Shown piece after piece: positions 51,484-61,616 of a stretch of DNA of 64,000 nucleotides. Source of the DNA: SHAN690 sp040221375 (GTDB taxonomy: Bacteria; Bacteroidota; Bacteroidia; Flavobacteriales_G; Salibacteraceae). A program made the translations under genes and the position numbers. The notes beneath the pieces are model-generated. The model made no database searches. It was not told the origin of the DNA and worked only from the letters and a program-made list of their open reading frames with translations. Numbering within the stretch: the first letter of the stretch is position 1; each line of letters starts with the position of its first letter. Location of the stretch: positions 1 through 64,000 of the forward strand of contig JAVKEP010000072.1 of the NCBI GenBank assembly GCA_040221375.1, given 5' to 3'.

Positions 51484-52744
51484 CGAGGTCTTCAAATTTC
51501 TGTTGAAGGAATTGTTCCGTATAGATGCGTAGCGCTTCGATGTCGATGTGCTCAGTTACTTCACCGGCGAAGGCTTGAACCAGCAACTTGCCTGCGGCCT
51601 CCTTGCTGAGGCCTCTGGTTTGTAGGTAAAACATCGCCTCTTCATCCAACTGTCCGATGGTGCATCCGTGCGAGCATTTTACGTCATCCGCGTAAATTTC
51701 GAGCTCGGGCTTGGTATTGATCGTCGCCTTATCCGAAAGTAGAATGTTTTGGTTGCTCTGGAAAGCGTTGGTCTGTTGAGCTTCGCGGTGCACCATGATC
51801 TTCCCGTTAAAGACTCCGGTAGATCGATCGGTCATCACGCCCTTGTACAACTCATTGCTGTTGCAATTTGGCGCCAAGTGGTCAACATAGGTATGGTTGT
51901 CGATGTGCTGTTTCCCTGAGGTGAAATACACTCCGTACATATTGCTTTCGCAACCTGTTCCGTTCACTGTGAAGTTTAAGTTGTTTCGCACCAAATTCCC
52001 AGAACTGGTGATCGTCACCACCTTGCTGGTGCTGTCCTTTTCTTGCGCAACCTGCGTAGAGTGAATTTGTGCACTCTCCGAGCCTTCGTCTTGCATCAAG
52101 TAGAGGGAGGCATTCGCGCCTTCTCCAATGCTCATCTCGGTCACGGCGTTTGTGAATGCTCCTTGGTTATTCTGCCCGGCAAACAACTGAACGAATTCCG
52201 CTTTCGCGTTTGCGCCCACCAAAATGAGGTTACGCGCATTGTTGGCTTGAAGTTTACCGGCGCTGATTTGCAGTATACAAATTGGCTTTTCAACCTGAGC
52301 GCCATCAGCGACGGTAATGAATGCGCCGTCCTGAAAATAGCTCGTATTGAGCGCATTAAAGGCATGTCGGTCTCGGTCAACATAGCGATCTAAGTGATCG
52401 AGCATTTGGTCTTTTCGCGCACCTTCTGCCTTGCTCATCGCTGTCATTTCTACCCCTTGGATTGACCCGGTATCAGAAAGCCGTTCTGAGTATTTGCCGT
52501 TGATGAAAACGAGGTAATGGGCGTCGAGGTGGTCGATTCGGAACGATTCAATGGAATCTATGTTGACCAAATTCCTTGCATAACTTGCCCCCAACAACGC
52601 CTGAACACGCGTGTATTTCCAATACTCATCCCGTGTAGTCGGAAACTCCATTCCGTTGTGAATAACGGCCCTGGCCGACCCCTGCGCCGGGAAGAGGGCA
52701 GTCAATTCATCGAACTGTTTTAGAAAATCTAGTTTATTCGCCAT
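51476..52744 (-). CDS. sufD: SufD, Fe-S cluster scaffold subunit
   Basis: A 422-residue protein. Right-handed beta-helix core (VYFTSGKQHIDNHTYVDHLAPNCNSNELYKG, KCSHGCTIGQLDEEAMFYLQTRGL) with the C-terminal helical part. It forms the SufBC2D complex. Ten bases precede it from sufC. Normal length. Confidence 0.95.
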   Translation of the reverse strand: MANKLDFLKQFDELTALFPAQGSARAVIHNGMEFPTTRDEYWKYTRVQALLGASYARNLVNIDSIESFRIDHLDAHYLVFINGKYSERLSDTGSIQGVEMTAMSKAEGARKDQMLDHLDRYVDRDRHAFNALNTSYFQDGAFITVADGAQVEKPICILQISAGKLQANNARNLILVGANAKAEFVQLFAGQNNQGAFTNAVTEMSIGEGANASLYLMQDEGSESAQIHSTQVAQEKDSTSKVVTITSSGNLVRNNLNFTVNGTGCESNMYGVYFTSGKQHIDNHTYVDHLAPNCNSNELYKGVMTDRSTGVFNGKIMVHREAQQTNAFQSNQNILLSDKATINTKPELEIYADDVKCSHGCTIGQLDEEAMFYLQTRGLSKEAAGKLLVQAFAGEVTEHIDIEALRIYTEQFLQQKFEDLDA

Positions 52745-52753
52745 GGTTATCGT

Positions 52754-53518
52754 TTAGACTGCTTCTACTTCGTTGATGATCCAATCGTATCCTTTTTCTT
52801 CGAGTTCCAAGGCCAATGTCTTATCCCCTGACTTAACGATTCTTCCATTGTACAATACATGGACAAAATCCGGGACGATATAGTTGAGCAAACGCTGATA
52901 GTGTGTGATAAGGATGAAGGCATTGTCCTTCGATTTCAGTTTATTCACCCCATTCGCAACGATTTTGAGCGCGTCGATATCGAGTCCAGAATCGGTTTCA
53001 TCCAGAATGCCGAGTCGGGGTTGTAACATTGCCATTTGGAAGATCTCGTTGCGCTTCTTTTCTCCTCCCGAAAAGCCTTCATTGACCGAACGATTGGCGA
53101 GTGATTGCTTGAGCTCAACCAGGGCCTGTTTTTCCTTGACCAATTGCATAAACTCTTTGGCCGATATGTCCTCCAAGCCTTGATGCGCCCGCTTGGCATT
53201 GATGGCGGCTTTGAGAAAGTTTATGTTGCTCACGCCTGGAATTTCGACTGGATACTGAAAGGCCAAGAACAGTCCTTCGCGCGAGCGCTCTTCCGGTGCC
53301 ATTTCCAGCAGGTCCTTCCCAAGGAATTTAACGTGGTCGGCTTCAACTTCGTACTCCTCCCTACCTGCTAATACAGACGACAAGGTACTTTTCCCGCTCC
53401 CATTGGGACCCATAATTGCATGTACTTCTCCCGCGTTTACTTCAAGGTTGATCCCCTTTAAAATCTGGTTGCCCTCGATTGAGGCGTGAAGGTTTTTAAC
53501 GTCTAAAAAATCACTCAT
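52754..53518 (-). CDS. sufC: SufC, Fe-S assembly ATPase
   Basis: A 254-residue ABC-type ATPase: Walker A GPNGSGKST, signature FSGGEKKRNEI, Walker B LGILDETDSGLD, and H-loop ITHYQR. It drives the SufBCD scaffold. Its end is ten bases before sufD; upstream it overlaps the second embedded glycosyltransferase by eight bases. Confidence 0.97.
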   Translation of the reverse strand: MSDFLDVKNLHASIEGNQILKGINLEVNAGEVHAIMGPNGSGKSTLSSVLAGREEYEVEADHVKFLGKDLLEMAPEERSREGLFLAFQYPVEIPGVSNINFLKAAINAKRAHQGLEDISAKEFMQLVKEKQALVELKQSLANRSVNEGFSGGEKKRNEIFQMAMLQPRLGILDETDSGLDIDALKIVANGVNKLKSKDNAFILITHYQRLLNYIVPDFVHVLYNGRIVKSGDKTLALELEEKGYDWIINEVEAV

Positions 53519-54944
53519 TTCTCTTTGCTTTTATGTAGTAAACAATTGCGTTTTCTAATTGATCGATGGTGTCGACCGAATAACCTGTTCTTATCTTGGC
53601 TTTCATCTCCGAATTACTCGCCAAAACCTTGTCGCCAGGATGAATATCCCAGTTCGTAATCTGAATGGACTGGCCTTGGCTCTCAAGCTTGTGTTTATAA
53701 AATATCAACGCCCCACTGAACCCTTTGTGCATCACTTTCAAGCCATCTATATCCTTGTCTGACTTGGATGCTTGCCATAAGTACCTGGCACTCATCTCGT
53801 CCTTGGCGTGTCCAGATTCCATATAATTCGCCTGGGATTTTCCAAACATCCTGATGCTCGGCAACACCAATAACAAGGCGACCATTATCATTGTTTGCTT
53901 GTCCCCCATTGCATTTGAGACCCGAGCGCCTAAATAGGCAATCATCAACGCGAACAACGGCAGGACTGGGTTTAAGTAGTGTTCATATCGCGTACTGGAA
54001 AGGTTGAGAACGAGTAAGAAGCTTATGGCCATTACCGCTATGAGCTTTTGGACGTTACCTTCTTTGTATCGATCCTTAAGCGCTACGTATATCGCAACCA
54101 AAGCTATGCTGGTCCATTGAACAAACCTCGCCGACGTGAGGGTCTTGATATAGTGGTCGTTCGATTTAAAGTATCCCATTGCTTCTGTGTACCGACCAAT
54201 GTGTCGTTCAAACATGAAGGATAGGAAGCCGGGGTGGGCCGACTCTCTGAGTGCGATGTACAGCACAGGTATTCCCAACCCGATGCCCAGTGCCACATAA
54301 AACCCCTTCATTGTAAAGAGCTTTGGAATGCTTTCACGCTTGTACAGCATCAAGTACACCGCCATGCCAGGAACGAACAAAAAGCCTGCTACCGACTTGG
54401 TTAAAAACGAAAGAGCTATCGCCGACCCCAATAATACCACCGACGCATTGTCTTCCTTCGCAAGGAACCTCTTGAATGCCAATAATTGCAGCAACATGGT
54501 GAACGCGAGCAAGGCGTCGGCCTCCATTCCTCTTCCTGTATGGTAGTGAATAAAGCCGCCACTGGTCAGAAGCACCCCTGCGCCAAGCCAACCAGCGAGC
54601 GTTCCAAATTCGCGCTTTGCGAAAAAGAACACCATCAATACCGAGAGGGCTGCCGCAATTGCGCTCGGAAGCCTCAGCGCCAATTCATTGATTCCAAGCG
54701 TCTTCAGAAACAGGATTTGAATCCAAGATTGCAAAGGCGGCTTCGTACCAAGGTTGATCGGCGACCCGTCAAAATATGGGACCAACCATGAATTATGCAT
54801 CATCATTTCGGTTGCGTGTACCGCGAAATAACTCTCGTCCCAAAGCCTCACTGGAAAACTGTCTAGCTTCAGAAAGATGAACAGATAAATAGGAATTGTC
54901 AGCAGCAACCAACTCCATTCTTTGTATGAGCGGCTCGTGGTCAT
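53511..54944 (-). CDS. Family 39-type glycosyltransferase embedded in the suf operon (copy 2)
   Basis: A 477-residue membrane protein with about 12 helices. ArnT/PMT-like features: first-loop LWDESYFAVHATEMM (D-E pair), GTKPPLQSWIQ and RLPSAIAAALSVLMVFF. The C-terminal domain (HKGFSGALIFYKHKLE) is periplasmic. It overlaps the neighbouring copy by four bases and sufC by eight, so it is co-translated within the operon. It probably glycosylates a cell-envelope acceptor. Confidence 0.85.
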   Translation of the reverse strand: MTTSRSYKEWSWLLLTIPIYLFIFLKLDSFPVRLWDESYFAVHATEMMMHNSWLVPYFDGSPINLGTKPPLQSWIQILFLKTLGINELALRLPSAIAAALSVLMVFFFAKREFGTLAGWLGAGVLLTSGGFIHYHTGRGMEADALLAFTMLLQLLAFKRFLAKEDNASVVLLGSAIALSFLTKSVAGFLFVPGMAVYLMLYKRESIPKLFTMKGFYVALGIGLGIPVLYIALRESAHPGFLSFMFERHIGRYTEAMGYFKSNDHYIKTLTSARFVQWTSIALVAIYVALKDRYKEGNVQKLIAVMAISFLLVLNLSSTRYEHYLNPVLPLFALMIAYLGARVSNAMGDKQTMIMVALLLVLPSIRMFGKSQANYMESGHAKDEMSARYLWQASKSDKDIDGLKVMHKGFSGALIFYKHKLESQGQSIQITNWDIHPGDKVLASNSEMKAKIRTGYSVDTIDQLENAIVYYIKAKRNE

Positions 54945-56428
54945 GGCTGTATGACTTGCGTTTCAAACGGTGTTACAGAACTGTCTTTAGGAAGGACGGT
55001 CTTCTTCGAAATGATCTCAAACAGGTACACGTTTTCTAACTGATCCAATGTGTCCAAAACAAACAAGGAGTCGATCTCTTTCTTGTGCTTATCAGAATCC
55101 ACGAGCGCTAGTTCGCCTACCTTCAAATCGAGGTTATTCTGCAGGTTGATATGTTGACCTGCAATCTTGAATTTATATTTATAGAACAAGAGCGCGCCAT
55201 CAAAATGGTCATGCACGACATTCAAACCATCGATGTTTCGGCCTTCGTTGTACGCGTTGAATAGGTACTGCTCTTCCATTTCGTAATACTTAGACCACAT
55301 GTCAATTTTGTTTTCTTGCGTTTTTCGCAACATCACATGGCATGGCCATGCAAATAAGAGTGCAATTAAAATTGCTTTTTGCCATGCTTTTAGTGGGGTA
55401 ATCGCCAAGGAAACCAGGTAGCCCAAGCTCACCCCAATCAAGGGGTAAATTGGCATTAAGTACCACTCAAGCTTACTTCGCGCGATGCTGATTAGTAAAA
55501 AATACACGAGGGTCAGCGTTGAGGCAAATTGGAAGGGCTTGGCCGCTGGATCTTTTTTAAAGAACGGAAGAAAAACGGCCACCATCGCAAAGGGCAAATA
55601 CATGCGAAGTCGCTCGTCTTTAAGTCGGTTGAAATAATAATCAATGGGTTGATCGTGCCCTACATCATTGACCAAGCGTCCGGCTTGTCGTCCAATTAAA
55701 AAGCTCATGTGGCCGGGTTGTGCAAGTTCGCGCACCAACAAATAGCTGAGTCCACCCAACACGCCTGTGCCGATGATTAAGTAGGTTTCTTTGGCCTTCA
55801 ACGCGTCGATCAGGCTGCGTCGGTCGTAGAGCAAGAGGTACATCAAAAACCCAGGAAGCATCATGAATCCGGCGACATTCTTTACCCAGAAGGAGATGGC
55901 GATCATGGCCGCAAGTCCCCAAAGCGCCTTTTTTTGTTTCGATGTTAGCCAGTTCCAAAAGAAGTATACTTGGGCAATAATAGTCAGCGTAAGCAGGGCG
56001 TCAGCCTCGCCACCTCTCGCTGTATGGAAGTGCACAAACCCGTCTATTGTGAGCATAAACAACGCGGCCATCCATGCCACCGACTCAGAAGACACCTTGC
56101 GTACCCAATGAAAAATTAGGAGAACTGTGAGTCCAGCGGCGATTGCGCTTGGCAAGCGAACAGCCAGTTCATTGTATCCGATCGCCTTAATGAAAACCAT
56201 CTGAAGCCACGTCTGCAAAGGAGGCTTGCTGCCATAAAACACAGCCTCCCCGTTGTAGTACGGGACGAGCAGCGATCCACGTTCGAGCATTTCATATGCG
56301 TGAACCACGAACCAGCCTTCATCCCATAATCGAATATGGAACGCGCCCAACTTCACGAATAAGAATGCATAGATAGGGACGAGCAAGAGGACCCAACTCA
56401 GGTGGCGGTATTTCGAGAAAAACTCCAT
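54941..56428 (-). CDS. Family 39-type glycosyltransferase embedded in the suf operon (copy 1)
   Basis: A 495-residue paralogue of the next gene: LWDEGWFVVHAYEML (D-E pair), GSKPPLQTWLQM, RLPSAIAAGLTVLLIF, and the same periplasmic tail motif (HDHFDGALLFYKYKFK). Around 12 membrane helices. It lies six bases after sufB. Tandem duplication inside an operon for Fe-S assembly is unusual, as the two functions have no known link. Confidence 0.85.
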   Translation of the reverse strand: MEFFSKYRHLSWVLLLVPIYAFLFVKLGAFHIRLWDEGWFVVHAYEMLERGSLLVPYYNGEAVFYGSKPPLQTWLQMVFIKAIGYNELAVRLPSAIAAGLTVLLIFHWVRKVSSESVAWMAALFMLTIDGFVHFHTARGGEADALLTLTIIAQVYFFWNWLTSKQKKALWGLAAMIAISFWVKNVAGFMMLPGFLMYLLLYDRRSLIDALKAKETYLIIGTGVLGGLSYLLVRELAQPGHMSFLIGRQAGRLVNDVGHDQPIDYYFNRLKDERLRMYLPFAMVAVFLPFFKKDPAAKPFQFASTLTLVYFLLISIARSKLEWYLMPIYPLIGVSLGYLVSLAITPLKAWQKAILIALLFAWPCHVMLRKTQENKIDMWSKYYEMEEQYLFNAYNEGRNIDGLNVVHDHFDGALLFYKYKFKIAGQHINLQNNLDLKVGELALVDSDKHKKEIDSLFVLDTLDQLENVYLFEIISKKTVLPKDSSVTPFETQVIQP

Positions 56429-56434
56429 GAACGA

Positions 56435-57883
56435 TTAACCGACGCTTCCTTCTAGGGATATGCTCAGCAGTTTCTGTGCTTCAATGGCGAATTCCATGGG
56501 GAGCTTATTCAGGACTTCTTTGGCGTACCCGTTGACAATTAGGCTAACCGCCTTTTCTTCATCAATACCCCGTTGCAGGCAGTAGAATATTTGATCCTCT
56601 CCAATCTTAGAGGTGGTGGCTTCATGCTCTACCTTGGATGTGCTGTTCTGCGTTTCAATGTATGGAAAGGTGTGCGCTCCACATTCGCTTCCTAAGAGGA
56701 GCGAATCGCACTGGCTAAAGTTCCTTGAATTGCTTGCTTTAGGCAGTATTTTCACCAAGCCTCGGTAACTGTTATTGCTCTTTCCGGCCGAAATTCCTTT
56801 CGAGATGATCGTGCTCTTGGTGTTTTTGCCAATGTGGATCATCTTGGTGCCCGTGTCAGCTTGTTGGTGGTTATTGGTCACGGCTACGGAATAAAATTCT
56901 CCAACGGAATGATCGCCTTTTAAGATGCAACTCGGATATTTCCACGTAATCGCCGATCCGGTCTCAACTTGGGTCCAGCTGATTTTCGAATTATTTCCCT
57001 CGCAAAGTCCACGCTTCGTCACAAAATTGTAGATACCCCCTTTTCCGTTCTCGTCTCCCGGATACCAGTTCTGAACTGTGCTGTACTTGATTTCAGCATC
57101 GTCCATGGCAATCAACTCAACTACTGCTGCGTGCAATTGATTTTCATCCCGTTGTGGAGCCGTGCATCCTTCCAAATAGCTCACGTAGCTTCCTGATTCA
57201 GCCACGACCAACGTGCGTTCAAACTGGCCCGTTTGCGCTTCATTGATGCGGAAATAGGTGCTCAACTCCATCGGGCATCGTACCCCCTTGGGAATGTAGC
57301 AGAAAGATCCGTCTGTAAAAACAGCAGAGTTCAGCGCGGCGTAAAAATTGTCGTTGGAAGGCACCACTGTTCCCAGGTACTTCTTCACCAATTCAGGATG
57401 TTCCTTGACTGCTTCAGAAAACGAACAAAAGATGATGCCCAGCTCACCGAGTTTCGCTTTGAACGAAGTCTCTACACTTACGCTGTCGATCACCACGTCA
57501 ACCGCCACGCCGACAAGTCTTTTTTGTTCCTCGGTGCTGATGCCCAACTTGTCGTACATGCTCTTGAGCTCGGGATCTACCTCATCCAAACTGTTGAGCT
57601 TCTTCTTAGTCTTGGGGGCGGAGTAGTAATAGATATCTTGAAAATCGACTTCAGGGTAATGCACATGTGCCCATGTTGGCTCCTGCATTTCCAGCCAGAT
57701 TTTATATGCATTAAGCCGGTATTCGAGCAGCCACTCTGGCTCTTCTTTCTTGGCGGAAATCAAACGAATGATGTCTTCGTTCAATCCTTTCGGAGCCTTG
57801 TCCGACTCGAAATTTGAAACAAAGCCGAATTCGTACTTCTTCTGCTTTAAGTCTTTTGCTAATTCTTCTTCTGTGTATGCCAT
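56435..57883 (-). CDS. sufB: SufB, Fe-S cluster scaffold subunit
   Basis: A 482-residue protein with the highly conserved CSQCDS-like SRNFSQCDSLLLGSECGAHTFPY region and GYAKEVLNKLPMEFA end. It carries the nascent cluster with SufC and SufD. Full length. Sits 15 bases after sufA. Confidence 0.97.
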   Translation of the reverse strand: MAYTEEELAKDLKQKKYEFGFVSNFESDKAPKGLNEDIIRLISAKKEEPEWLLEYRLNAYKIWLEMQEPTWAHVHYPEVDFQDIYYYSAPKTKKKLNSLDEVDPELKSMYDKLGISTEEQKRLVGVAVDVVIDSVSVETSFKAKLGELGIIFCSFSEAVKEHPELVKKYLGTVVPSNDNFYAALNSAVFTDGSFCYIPKGVRCPMELSTYFRINEAQTGQFERTLVVAESGSYVSYLEGCTAPQRDENQLHAAVVELIAMDDAEIKYSTVQNWYPGDENGKGGIYNFVTKRGLCEGNNSKISWTQVETGSAITWKYPSCILKGDHSVGEFYSVAVTNNHQQADTGTKMIHIGKNTKSTIISKGISAGKSNNSYRGLVKILPKASNSRNFSQCDSLLLGSECGAHTFPYIETQNSTSKVEHEATTSKIGEDQIFYCLQRGIDEEKAVSLIVNGYAKEVLNKLPMEFAIEAQKLLSISLEGSVG

Positions 57884-57898
57884 CCTCGATGCTTAGGT

Positions 57899-58225
57899 TC
57901 AAATAGAAAAACTCTCGCCGCACCCGCACGTGCGATTCGCGTTTGGGTTGATAAAGGAGAAGCCCTTTCCATTGAGTCCTCCGGCAAAATCCAATTCGGT
58001 TCCTACCAAGTAGAGGAAGCTCTTTTTATCGACCACGATTCGGACGCCCTTGTCTTCAAAGACCTTATCGTCTTCACGTAGTTGGGTATCGAAGTCCATC
58101 AAATAGGTCAACCCCGAACACCCTCCGCCTTTCACTCCTACACGGATGAAGGAATCCTGACTCACTTGTTGATCGGCCTTCAATTTGAAGACTTGATCCT
58201 TCGCGTTATCGCTTACCTTAATCAT
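57899..58225 (-). CDS. sufA: SufA/IscA-type Fe-S carrier
   Basis: A 108-residue A-type carrier from ATG 58225 (a TTG three codons upstream is not needed). The three cluster cysteines are visible: GGCSG and CGCG near the C-terminus (TCGCGESF). First gene of the suf operon, 39 bases downstream of the palindrome. Delivers clusters to apoproteins. Confidence 0.93.
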   Translation of the reverse strand: MIKVSDNAKDQVFKLKADQQVSQDSFIRVGVKGGGCSGLTYLMDFDTQLREDDKVFEDKGVRIVVDKKSFLYLVGTELDFAGGLNGKGFSFINPNANRTCGCGESFSI

Positions 58226-58263
58226 GCTATTCAAACAGTTTGAGTTTCTATTGGATTTGGGTC

Positions 58264-58284
58264 TATTTAGATTAAGTCTAAATA
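58264..58284. promoter_or_regulatory. Palindrome upstream of the suf operon (iron-regulator-like site)
   Basis: TATTTAGA (58264-58271), five bases, TCTAAATA (58277-58284): perfect arms, 39-59 bases upstream of the sufA start. TTTAGA/TCTAAA-type palindromes recall DtxR/Fur-class iron sites known in Bacteroidota. It likely overlaps the suf promoter and represses it when iron is plentiful. Confidence 0.5.
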
Positions 58285-58362
58285 AAAACCAAAATCACCG
58301 CGAAAATACCGCAAATAGGGGAAAGAAGCAAGGTCTCCGACTTAAAACTTATCCGTTGGGCA

Positions 58363-59043
58363 TCATCCAGCCACTTCTTGCGCAAACTTGAGTTTCAATC
58401 GTTTACGAATGAGCCAGGTACAGAAGTAGAGCACGGGAGTATCGGCGAGCGCTGCCAGCGACTTGAACATCCAGCCATCTCTGACGAAACCGCCGATTTG
58501 TTCCCATGACAACGTTCCAGCAAATAGTACCACGACCACCAGCGTTGTGTCTACCAATTGAGAAACGACGGTCGATGCGTTGTTTCGTAGCCATAAATAC
58601 CTTCCTCCTGTCAATTTTTTCCAAAAATGGAAGAGGCGTACATCCACGAGTTGAGCTATGATATAGGCCACCATCGACGACATGATTACGCGCCAAGAAT
58701 TGCCGTAGGCGGTTTGGTACAACTCATCCGATACTGGGGATTCAGCGATCGATGGGAAGCGACTTCCCAGCCATAGGATGGCAAGAGTAAACACCAATGC
58801 TGCGAAACCCATCAGGACTACCTGATTGGTCTTTCGTTTTCCGTAAATTTCGGATAGAATATCGGTGACCAAGAAGGTGATTGGATAGGGCAAGACGCCC
58901 GCCGAAAGGATGAAGGTTTTGAATCCCAAATCGACCGTCACAAACTTATTTGCGATCAAATTGCACACGATGAGCGCCGTAACAAACAGCGTAGCGAGTA
59001 ATAAATAGAGCCCGTCAGCTTTCTTTCGAGTAGCACGATTCAT
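58363..59043 (-). CDS. yhhQ: Queuosine-precursor transporter (YhhQ family)
   Basis: A 226-residue membrane protein from ATG 59043 (ATG 59070 is possible too) with about six helices. Family motifs PYPITFLVTDILSEIYGKRKTNQVVLMG and AYIIAQLVDVRLFHFWK are intact. It imports queuosine precursors (preQ0/preQ1). Separate from the suf operon by about 140 bases. Confidence 0.9.
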   Translation of the reverse strand: MNRATRKKADGLYLLLATLFVTALIVCNLIANKFVTVDLGFKTFILSAGVLPYPITFLVTDILSEIYGKRKTNQVVLMGFAALVFTLAILWLGSRFPSIAESPVSDELYQTAYGNSWRVIMSSMVAYIIAQLVDVRLFHFWKKLTGGRYLWLRNNASTVVSQLVDTTLVVVVLFAGTLSWEQIGGFVRDGWMFKSLAALADTPVLYFCTWLIRKRLKLKFAQEVAG

Positions 59044-59125
59044 GGACACAAATGAATGGAATTTAGGCATGGATCCTTTGAAAAACTTGCTTATGGCCTT
59101 GCGTCAAAAGTCCTGAACTGCGTCT

Positions 59126-61420
59126 GTGCACAGGACATTTCTTCATTCCACAATTTACCTCGAATGCATACCTTGGCTTTCCAATATTAAAGTTGCTCGA
59201 CTCTTGAAACTGTTATCTATTCTTTTGATAGTCGTCTGTCTAGCAGGCGAGGCCGTCGCTCAGAATCCAGAAATCGATTCGCTTCGAAAGCGCATGCGGG
59301 CAAATCCTGATGTTGGGGTAATTGCATGTGAACTGTGCGAAGCGTTTGTTCGCTACACCATGCCAGACAGTGCAAGGATTTGCTTGAATCGAACGCAGTT
59401 GAGGCGAAGCAACTCAGACGAAATCAAGATCCGTGCGCAACTCACCGCTTCGCGAATAGAAACGATCACCTATCAATATAAGCGCGCGAAGGTGCATTAC
59501 GACAGTGCACTTAGGATTATGCGGTCGGGCAAACCTAGTTTTCGGACCGCACAAAACGTCTATGAAACCATCTTGGTTCAAAGCGCTTTTTTCGCAGACT
59601 GCGATTATGGGTCGCTCTTGGCCGATGAATTTATCCGGCTCTGTCAAAAGCAAAAAAATGATTCTCTCTACTTAGTGTCGATCATGCAAAAAGCGCGCTT
59701 CTTAGAATGTCAAGCCGCTGGTGATTCTGCTCATGTAGCATTGATTGAGGAAGCAGAAGAACTTTGCTTCAGGCATCCAGAGCTTTACGGAGCGTATTAC
59801 GAACTTCTCGGCAACCATCACTATTACTTCGGTCGACTTCCTAAGTCCATTGAATTTTGTCTCCTCGCGGAGAATGCGTACAGACAAAACAATGACCTAA
59901 AAAGGCTAGAAGGCCTTTACGGGATATTCGTGAGCGCGTACGAAGAAATGTCAGATTTCGATCGAGCCCTGCAATACATGTTGCTCGCCCAGCCGATGGT
60001 GGAAAGTGAAGTAGACGAAACGTGGGCGGAGTATTACAATACCCTAGGTTGGATCTATTACCGCTTAGGAATGGTAGACAGTGCGCTTTCGGCCATCAGA
60101 ACATCGTCGAAGCACCACAAAGAGCTTACGCCGGGCAATCCAGAGCTCGCTTATCCCATCGGAAACCTCGGTCTGATTTTCAAAGCCTTGGGCGAACTGG
60201 ATAGCGCGAAAATGTATTCAAATCGGGCGATTGAGTTATTTACAATTCTGAATCTCGATAATGGTGTCGCGGAAGCACTGAATAACTTGGGAGCCATAGC
60301 ATTGGAAGAATCTCAGGTTGATTTGGCTATTCAATACTTTGATCGGGCACTACAACTCCTCGAAGAAAATGTGGTTGATCGTTACGAAGAAATGAAGTCT
60401 TTGGAGGGTCTTTACTTAGCACTTCAAGACCGGGATCCGAAGCGTGCAATTCGACATTTTCAGCGATTCACTGAACTGAAAATTGCTTTGCTCAGTAAGG
60501 AGGAAGCGTTGAAAGCGCTCCAACTCGAGGCCGAGTTCTATCAAGACCGTAACGAGGACCGCATCCGTGAACTGAAGTACGAATCTCAGCTCAAGTCGCT
60601 GGAAATAGAGCAGAAGAACAACCGTATCCTACTTACTTCGTTTGCCTTGCTCTTCATGATTTTCGTATCTGGCCTCATATTTTTTTATTGGCTACAACGC
60701 AGGAGCATGATTGCTTCTCTCGAAGAATCGAACATGGTCAATGAGCGAATCATTTCAATGATCAGCCACGACTTCAGGGGTCCGCTCAACAATGTGAAAG
60801 TTACCTTGGAGTTATTGCAGTCTAAGGACATGGATATCAATGAATTCATGATCATTTCTAAAGACCTTTACAGGCAGAGTTCGGATCTTTCTCTCATGTT
60901 CGATTCATTCGTCGGATGGGCAATTTCTCAGCGAGACGGCTACTTGCCTGCCAAGGTGTCTTTTAAGTGGTCGGTAATCGTTGACGAAGTGATCAGCCTC
61001 TCTGAACCGCTGGCAAAGCTTAAAAACATACGGATCAAGCTCAAGGCGCTTTCCGATGTACATCTCGAAACGGACCGGATGGCTGCCTCGCTCATTCTAC
61101 GCAATCTCTTGGCCAACGCCATCAAATATTCCCACGATAATTCTTCCATCGAAATCGAATACTTTCAAGAAGAAAATTGGGTACACACCTCGGTCAGAGA
61201 TTATGGCATCGGCATTTCTCAAGATAAGTTACACCGCTTACTGACCACGGGAGATGGTTCCACCATGGGGACGAAAAATGAATATGGGGCTGGACTCGGC
61301 CTTCGAATGGTCATTCGATATATAAAAAGCATTGGTGGAAGCATCAAAGCCGAAAGTGAAAAGGGAAAAGGGACCAAATTCATGGTCAGCATTCCTTTGA
61401 CGCTCACCTCAACGCGCTGA
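59126..61420 (+). CDS. TPR-containing sensor histidine kinase
   Basis: A 764-residue sensor. N-terminal membrane/signal segment (about residues 25-45), a periplasmic TPR array (about 50-460, e.g. AEYYNTLGWIYYRLGMVDSALSAI), a coiled-coil region and a membrane helix (LLTSFALLFMIFVSGLIFFYWL, about 508-530). Then come HisKA (ISHDFRGPLNN) and HATPase with N box (LLANAIKYSHD) and G boxes (DYGIGIS, GAGLGLRM). No receiver domain is attached and no response regulator lies beside it. Starts with GTG 59126. Confidence 0.87.
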   Translation: MHRTFLHSTIYLECIPWLSNIKVARLLKLLSILLIVVCLAGEAVAQNPEIDSLRKRMRANPDVGVIACELCEAFVRYTMPDSARICLNRTQLRRSNSDEIKIRAQLTASRIETITYQYKRAKVHYDSALRIMRSGKPSFRTAQNVYETILVQSAFFADCDYGSLLADEFIRLCQKQKNDSLYLVSIMQKARFLECQAAGDSAHVALIEEAEELCFRHPELYGAYYELLGNHHYYFGRLPKSIEFCLLAENAYRQNNDLKRLEGLYGIFVSAYEEMSDFDRALQYMLLAQPMVESEVDETWAEYYNTLGWIYYRLGMVDSALSAIRTSSKHHKELTPGNPELAYPIGNLGLIFKALGELDSAKMYSNRAIELFTILNLDNGVAEALNNLGAIALEESQVDLAIQYFDRALQLLEENVVDRYEEMKSLEGLYLALQDRDPKRAIRHFQRFTELKIALLSKEEALKALQLEAEFYQDRNEDRIRELKYESQLKSLEIEQKNNRILLTSFALLFMIFVSGLIFFYWLQRRSMIASLEESNMVNERIISMISHDFRGPLNNVKVTLELLQSKDMDINEFMIISKDLYRQSSDLSLMFDSFVGWAISQRDGYLPAKVSFKWSVIVDEVISLSEPLAKLKNIRIKLKALSDVHLETDRMAASLILRNLLANAIKYSHDNSSIEIEYFQEENWVHTSVRDYGIGISQDKLHRLLTTGDGSTMGTKNEYGAGLGLRMVIRYIKSIGGSIKAESEKGKGTKFMVSIPLTLTSTR

Positions 61421-61616
61421 GCAGGAAGTCGCATAAACGTTGGCCATGGGCCGCAAAGGGCTACCAGAATGTGGGTCGTTTAACGCAGAACCGTGGAGAC
61501 CACAGGCGCACGCTTAGCAAGACTCCTAGCAGTTGCATCGCGCGGATTTATTATGCCTGGCAAGAGAACAATAGCAGCTTGGTGTATGTTTGAACGATCC
61601 GTCCTAATCCCATCCC

